A DNA stretch of 43,043 nucleotides from Nemertoderma westbladi (Eukaryota > Xenacoelomorpha > Nemertodermatida > Nemertodermatidae), in assembly GCA_032718475.1 (NCBI GenBank), contig JAUCBJ010000115.1, positions 1-43,043 on the forward strand, read 5' to 3'. The notes under the pieces are model-generated. The model did no database searches and was not told where the DNA came from. It saw nothing but the letters and a program-made list of their open reading frames with translations. The position numbers were made by a program, and so were the translations under genes. Shown in pieces: positions 37,481 to 43,043 of this stretch; position 1 is the stretch's first letter, and each line of letters opens with the position of its first letter.

Positions 37481-37915
37481 CCATTCTTATTCTTCTACTA
37501 TTTTCACTACAGAGTGCAATGCCTTCGCAAATAATCTTGCAAAAGAACATTCGCAATCAGTCAGAGAAGATGTCATTAAGACGTTTAAAACTCGCCAACG
37601 ATTTAAAGCAGGAACCAATAATTAGTCTACTATGGCCGCCACACCCTGGACTACTGTATCTCAACGCCAACTGGGCTGCCACAGACTCCGCTAGCATCCT
37701 CTCCCTCCCTTAGTTATCACTATGGCCAGTACTGGCTTCTATAACTTGTTCTGTGCGTCCATACAGTAGGTATTTGCAAACCAGTACCTACAGTATATAT
37801 TTATTTATAATACATACAATACACTTCTATATATCTATGAATATTCTGTTCTTTTGCAAGATTATTTGCGAAGGCATTGCACACTGTAGTGAAAATAGTA
37901 GAAGAATATGAATGG
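37481..37915. repeat. 68-bp inverted repeat with a 299-bp spacer
   Basis: Left arm 37481-37548 and right arm 37848-37915 are reverse complements with two mismatches (66/68). The arms contain GTGCAATGCCTTCGCAAATA or its complement. The left arm falls in a short open frame (37468-37713) of no clear family. No target duplication was found at the outer edges. It could be a foldback element or a source of long hairpin RNA. Confidence 0.85.
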
Positions 37916-38183
37916 CGTTGACAGCCAATTTCTAATGATGGACTATTTCCAAGTATATATATATATATATGTTTATTGACAGATATTTTGAGTGAAATAA
38001 CCAGGTACAAATACAAATACAAATAATCCTGGGAAGGGTAATTACATACAATGTAAACAAAACAATAAATGTCCATTAAGAATAATAATACAGGGACTTA
38101 ACGAAAATAAAATTTAAATACTATGTAAGATATAACAGGTGTTAGTAGTGTACAGAGATATAGATAATAAAGTATTTCCGAAT

Positions 38184-39400
38184 TTAACTAAACATCTCTT
38201 GAATCTTGTAACAATAAGCACATAAGCTAGCCAATTTCACTTTAGGGCAACTAAATAGATCATGTTGCAATATAGCAAGTGCTGCTGGTCGAAATGGGAG
38301 AGACCGCCCACGCAGTAGTGTCTCCACTTGTGCCAAAGTTAAAAAAGAATCTTTGACAATCTCGCGGAGATTCGTTGCTGGGTATGTTAATCCCCCTTGA
38401 TTGAGTAGGTCGAAGAATGGCGGGTCGGTTGCTCTTGGTGATGTATCCTCAGCAATGGTATCGTTGCATGTTTTGCATTTATTGCTTTTTAGTAGTTGGT
38501 GAGCAATGTAACCAGCAACGCATACGGTGGCTTCCTTTGTGGCTTCATCTGTTTCGTATACGAATTCAATATGATCCACGCTTTCACAGAGTTACGTGTA
38601 ATTGTTAGTTTTACTTTCCTCGATAACTCTTTCCAACGATTTGCTCTCCTTTAGTATTGATTTCACTCGTAATTCTAATTTCAGAGCGCAAAACCTCCAT
38701 TAAAGTTACCAAAAATCGGAAATCAAAAAGCACATACTCAAAGCTACTATCGAGTAACTCAGTACACAAGTTGGCAATACCCCGGTTTGTCTGAATCAAG
38801 GCGCTTCTAGTTTCTTTAGTTAACAACTTATGAGCTGGTTTTTCAAGCCAATCAGAAAAGTTGTTCAGAAAGTCAACTTTTCCATCGCCTTTCACCATCG
38901 CATTGCCAATAGCTAGAGGATGGAACTTTCTTTTGCGTTGACTACTAACCACCAATTGTTGATAAGACGCAAGAATTTCGCAGTACACTCTTCCGTTGGG
39001 AAATAATAGAGGCACGCTGAAATTGTATATCAATCGAAAATTGCTAATGCGAGGGGAACGTTTTGTTTTTTGTTTCCGAAATGTGTTGCGCCGTATGACA
39101 GTGTAGGAGCTAAACGTAAACAAGTTTCACGTTTTGAGTCAATTTCTTCAATTTTGTAAAGCAGTGACCATTTCACCTGACCAGTGGGAACTGTGAATGT
39201 CCTTCCATTGAGTTTATAATGAAAAGGTTCGCCGATATTGAAATGACCTTGACTTGCCAAATTGTTTCTAATATTTTTCATGATATGGACGGGGTCATAA
39301 AGGGAAAATATTTCCATCAGTTTCTGATTTGATGGTATTCGGTTTATCACCAGGTGAATCCGTTGCAAGTTTATTAAAGGCCGATAGATTAGATTTATTT
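38184..39400 (-). pseudogene. P-element-like transposase remnant
   Basis: Minus strand, N to C from about 39400. It includes IFSLYDPVHIMKNIRNNLAS (the F-D-x-x-H-x-x-K-x-I-R-N-N signature of P-type transposases), FTVPTGQVKWSLLYKIEEID and LAPTLSYGATHFGNKKQNVP. After a frame change come HKLLTKETRSALIQTNRGIA and SSFEYVLFDF. After another, CVAGYIAHQLLKSNKCKTC with C-x2-C, GGLTYPATNLREIV and a closing Cys-rich segment (LASLCAYCYKI). The order matches the P/THAP9 family core and C-terminus. The N-terminal THAP DNA-binding domain is missing, and the copy has at least two frameshifts. Earlier or later acidic residues of the catalytic set could not be placed. Confidence 0.7.
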
Positions 39401-39599
39401 ATTTAGAACAACATTGGATTTATTGAAGTAATGTAATTCCAGTTAGTGTAGATAGCAAAATTAATAATAATAAGTAAACGGAGCAATACAGCGATATCGT
39501 AAATATATTTCGAATTAATATTATAATTCATTGTCAATAACAAACACAACTAACTAATAGAAGATAGATATATTGAATGTGAGATATGTATGTAATCCT

Positions 39600-40798
39600 A
39601 ATCGCATAATAATAATAATGGAATAATAACACAGTCCTGCAAACTGGCCTAACTATAGTCACAGTAAGGTACCTAAAATCAACTACTACTAGGATCGGCA
39701 TGCTGCATTGCAGCTGCATTTTTAAGAATGCTGTGCCGGCTTGTCAACAAAATTACGCCGCCACAACTCCCTATCACCCATGACATTTGCTAGATCATCC
39801 GCATCTTTAAGGCCAGTGTCCTTTAAGATGCGTCTCAAGAAAGTCATGGGCTGTCCACCATGCTTATTCACTCCATGGGGCTGCCAAAGTACAAGATTAT
39901 GCACTGGCTGGTCCTCACGGCGAAAGCAATGTCCTGCAAAGCGGAGGCGATTTTGTTCTAGTGTCAAGCTTGGGGGAACCAATGAGACACCTCCAATGTT
40001 ATATAGTGTCTGGTTGGAGATGTGTGCATTGTACTTGACACAATGTACCCGGCGTAGCATTCTTGTGAATGTGCCATCCAGAGATTTGGTGTCCTCAGCA
40101 GTTAGAGCCCAGCATGGACTCCCGTAGAGGAGTACTGGAACTACTGCTGCTCTAAATAATCGGACCTTAAGTTTCCGATTAATTCTAGGTGACTTCCAAA
40201 TCCTGGAAAGCCTATTCAAGGCTGCCCATGCCTTTCCCTTACGTATTCGAAGGTCCTCACCTGACTTCCGGATCCATGATCCCAGGTAACAGAAGTCGTC
40301 CACATGCTCAAGCATACCATCCTTTGAGCTTATGCTCATCCGATCAGAGACTTGCTGAGGACTTTCAAAGTTAACTGTCAGAATTTTGGTCTTTCTGGAG
40401 TTAATAAAAAGACCAACACTAGAAGCAGCATGTTCTAATGAGCTGAGGAGCCGCTGGGCTCCCTCTAATGATTCTGAGAGTACTCCTAAGTCATCAGCAA
40501 AGTCTAGATCAGTTAGGTACTTGGCAGGATTTCCTCGACTTCTGGAGCCAGTAGGTGGAGTTATCATCACCCCATCATCATTATGATGATCTAAGGACAT
40601 GCGTAGAACATAGTCAACCACAATAATGAACAAGAATGGTGCAAGTGTGTCTCCTTGGAGGACGCCCCATAACACTTCAAATGGTTCTGTGTCACCGTCA
40701 ACAGTAGACACAAATGTTGTCGAACCATCGTATACTGATCTGATTGCTGCAATAATTTCATCAGGAATCCCATATAATGAAAGTATGCTGAACATACG
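39600..40798 (-). pseudogene. 5'-truncated RTE-like LINE, reverse transcriptase C-terminal half
   Basis: 357 open codons (40795-39722) on the minus strand. It opens inside the RT (SLYGIPDEIIAAIRSVYDGS), then GVLQGDTLAPFLFIIVVDYV, the catalytic FADD in LTDLDFADDLGVLSE (about 40490-40503), VGLFINSRKTKIL, the Y-L-G-S segment, thumb (LFRAAVVPVLLYGSPCWAL) and a C-terminal LRFAGHCFR...LVLWQPHG block also seen in the remnant at 3776-4306. 5' truncation with the frame still open is the usual outcome of target-primed reverse transcription. The 3' end is put near the (ATT)n tract at about 39607-39622 (minus-strand tail), as in RTE-type elements. The endonuclease and ORF start are absent. Confidence 0.8.
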
Positions 40799-42257
40799 TG
40801 ATACGTAAAATCAAAACTGTATAATAATACCTAACCCAGTACTAACCTAAGTTGTAATACTGCAAAATACTGAAAATAACCAATGCACTGACTGACAAGA
40901 CAAATAACCACCATACAGTAACTTAACGGATATTATAGCACAAAAGCAGTATAATATAAAAAACACTACATGAGACCACAACTACAGTACTAAACATACA
41001 GTATAATACAAACAATTGGCACAATCACAGAAAGAAAAAATACACATTCTCCCACACATACACACAATGTACTACAAATATTAGTTCATATATTTTTGTA
41101 ATGCCCCTACACTTAAATGGTCAACGTCCACCGATGTCCTTTTACAAAGTACTACAGTACTACAGTACTACAAAGTTACAATGTCCTTTTAGCTGTGCAA
41201 CTGTACTCTGGTATAGCATGAACAACGATTGGTATTGATAATTTCAAGGAAACAATCATGAAGCAAAGAATTCCAGTAAAAAGTTCACCATTATCCTGTT
41301 AGTACGTGTATGGTTACCGGTACTATGAGTTACAATTGTTATTGGCATTTTACTCTGATTATATTCATTTAATAATAATATTACAACTTAATATTACCGA
41401 TTGCAATTGCCGAAAAACGAGGATCAGGAAATGGAATACAGTGGAGGAAATCTGGAAAATTTTCGAAATGTTGTGGTGTGGATAATTTCCAAGCTCAAAT
41501 ATCATCGGATAATGTCCTTTATAAAGTCGATTGCAGTGATAAAAAGGCCAACAAAGATGTCATAACATATATTTTAACACAACATATCATATCAGGATCC
41601 TACATATGCAAATCATGTTATGATTGATAGTGGAAAGCTGAGGTTTGACAATGGCGAACCACCGGTTACAAACCCACCTGAAGACGATTTCCCTTTTGAT
41701 CATAAGATGATGCATGGACTCAAACCATTTATCATTCTCCAGACAGTGGAACAAAAAGCCCCACTTTATTGGTCCCCTCTTTTTTCAGCAACTCTTGTTG
41801 ATATGTTTCATCTCATAGTATTTATTTATTATTATTATTATTTATTATTCATTTATATACAATGCGCAGGAGCACCAAATGGAAGCATCACTGAGATAAA
41901 GCCAAATCTACCCCGACACCATATATATCAGCTGGAGTGACATCCTCACTTACTGGAGGTTTGAATGGTGAATGGTATGCTATGTGCATGAGAAACCCTC
42001 TTAAGTCGGTGTGTCGATATAGACATTCAGTCCTACAGATACCCTTTTAAGACCTTTGCCGCTAACGTGAAAGGCATGTATGAGAGAAAGACATACTCCA
42101 AGCATTTTAGAAACTGTATATAATAGTTATCATTCAAACTACCAGAACCAACTACTAGTAGCAAGACCAGCAATATAAACCAGAAACAATAACCTGGTAA
42201 AACCCCGTAATTTCTAATTATTTATATACTGGTTTGTATTGTGGCCAGGAAAAAAAC
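40799..42257. other. Intergenic stretch without recognisable genes
   Basis: AT-rich with a small ACTACAGT repeat at 41147-41176. A 106-codon open frame (41620-41940) has an acidic Pro-rich start followed by low-complexity Tyr/Leu-rich sequence. The nearby phrase SGSYICKSCYD (about 41597-41630, other frame) hints at a decayed zinc-finger coding piece, too weak to call. Confidence 0.4.
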
Positions 42258-42680
42258 ATTATTGAGGGAATACAAACATTAATGAGAGACTCAAATGTTA
42301 ATCAGGGATACTAACATTAATGAGGGACATACAATAAGGGGCACAAACCATTAATTAGGGACACAAACATTAATCATGGATACAAACATTAATCAAGGAC
42401 ACACATTAAGGGGCACAAACCATTAACACAAACATTTTAATGAGTGACACTAACATTAAACAGGGATACAAACATTAATCAGGGTCACAAACATTAATGA
42501 GAGACACATATTAATCAGGGAGACAAACATTAATGAGGGATATAACAATGATTAATGAGGGACACAAACATTAATAAGGGACTAAAACAGTAATCATAGA
42601 CACTAAAATAAATCGGGAACACAAACATTAATGATGGATTCACATTAATCAGGGGCACAAACATTAATAGGGGTGAATGC
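42258..42680. repeat. Minisatellite of ACAAACATTAATNAGGGAC units
   Basis: About twenty imperfect units of 18-22 bp (ACAAACATTAATGAGGGACA, ACAAACATTAATCAGGGATA and similar). Confidence 0.9.
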
Positions 42681-42835
42681 TTGACAATGGATATTAATAT
42701 GAGTAATGGTAATGCTTGCCATCAGATGATCAGATATTAAGTGATTAACTGATAAAATACTACCATGGGAACGTGAGCTTTGATCAAAGTAGCGCCGTGA
42801 TAATAATAAGCCGTTAAATAATAATAATAATAAAT

Positions 42836-43043
42836 TAAATCGCTAAAGCTTAACAGAAATGTGCTAATATCGGTATTTATAGGTTTTCTAAGGTGCTGAT
42901 GCGATTAAAAATAGTTTCAAAATATGTAGTGGCACAGAAGTGCCACTTTATAGTATGTGGCACATGTATTTGGCATGGCAAAAAATATCCAAATTGCTAA
43001 AACATAACAGAAATGTGCCATTATCAGTATTTATATATTCTGT
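42836..43043. repeat. 154-bp satellite family, inverted orientation, running off the window
   Basis: The reverse complement gives CCTATAAATACCGATATTA, GATGCGATT.../AAACTATTTTTAATCGCATCAGCACC and GTGCCACATACTATAAAGTGGCAC, the landmarks of the array at 31290-32002. Confidence 0.8.

Noticed and set aside
41620-41940. 106-codon plus-strand frame as a gene
   Set aside because: Second half is a Tyr/Leu microsatellite-like run and there is no recognisable domain.
42258-42680. CRISPR array (regular short repeats)
   Set aside because: Units are contiguous and imperfect with no unique spacers, and the DNA is clearly eukaryotic; this is a minisatellite.

Overview
The window looks like nuclear DNA of a metazoan, most likely a marine invertebrate. 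It is AT-rich and full of microsatellites and minisatellites. It carries remnants of animal-type transposons: BEL/Pao LTR element, P-like, piggyBac-like, pogo-like, Polinton-like and RTE-like LINE. It has no bacterial gene organisation. The palindromic octamer TAGGCCTA recurs at least five times outside the large retroelement, which I associate loosely with echinoderms and related animals; the species is not settled. All family calls come from reading motifs by eye, without searches.

Layout. Positions 1-3300 are non-coding: CAACTT repeats, a 344-bp MITE with a TTA target duplication, a GGAGCCAC minisatellite, two related palindromes and GGGCCAT repeats. Positions 3328-4306 (minus) hold a LINE reverse transcriptase remnant abutting a piggyBac-like transposase C-terminus. 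Positions 5320-6361 carry two degenerate transposase-like remnants. Around 7337 lies a coiled-coil reading frame made of an 84-bp duplication, then a tRNA-derived SINE head (minus, about 8170-8240). At 8996-9283 there is a compact, apparently intronless gene with two CHHC zinc fingers of the GTSF1/Asterix type, a family that works with Piwi in transposon silencing.

The centre (10246-26674, 16.4 kb) is one very large BEL/Pao-type LTR retrotransposon. It has 1.86- and 1.90-kb LTRs and a 5-bp duplication (TTGAC). It lies inside a minus-strand reading frame whose halves (26675-27241 and 9677-10240) join in frame to 376 codons once the element and one TTGAC are removed. The element encodes a long Gag with a coiled coil and an 84-bp tandem repeat, three Cys/His zinc motifs, an aspartic protease, reverse transcriptase, RNase H, integrase, and an extra open reading frame after pol. 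The polyprotein frame is broken by at least three in-frame stops and two frameshifts, and the extra frame by one more shift. The element also carries a tRNA-like Pol III A-box/B-box module in each LTR, three hairpins just before gag, and a dispersed 20-nt motif (13 copies, one strand, several reading frames and untranslated regions) that is the most unusual signal here.

Right of the element, 27242-29900 is mostly non-coding. Then come a pogo-like transposase remnant (30309-30949), a 154-bp tandem satellite (31290-32000, with relatives at 32386 and, inverted, at the window end), and a Polinton-type polymerase-associated zinc-finger remnant (33192-34076, minus) next to a near-perfect 67-nt hairpin. 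A C-rich complex repeat region follows (34790-36660), then a 68-bp inverted repeat (37481-37915), a P-element-like transposase remnant (38184-39400, minus), a 5'-truncated RTE-like LINE (39600-40798, minus) and a 20-bp-scale minisatellite (42258-42680). No rRNA gene, intact tRNA gene or CRISPR array was seen. Apart from the GTSF1-like gene and possibly the interrupted 376-codon frame, nothing looks like an intact host gene.
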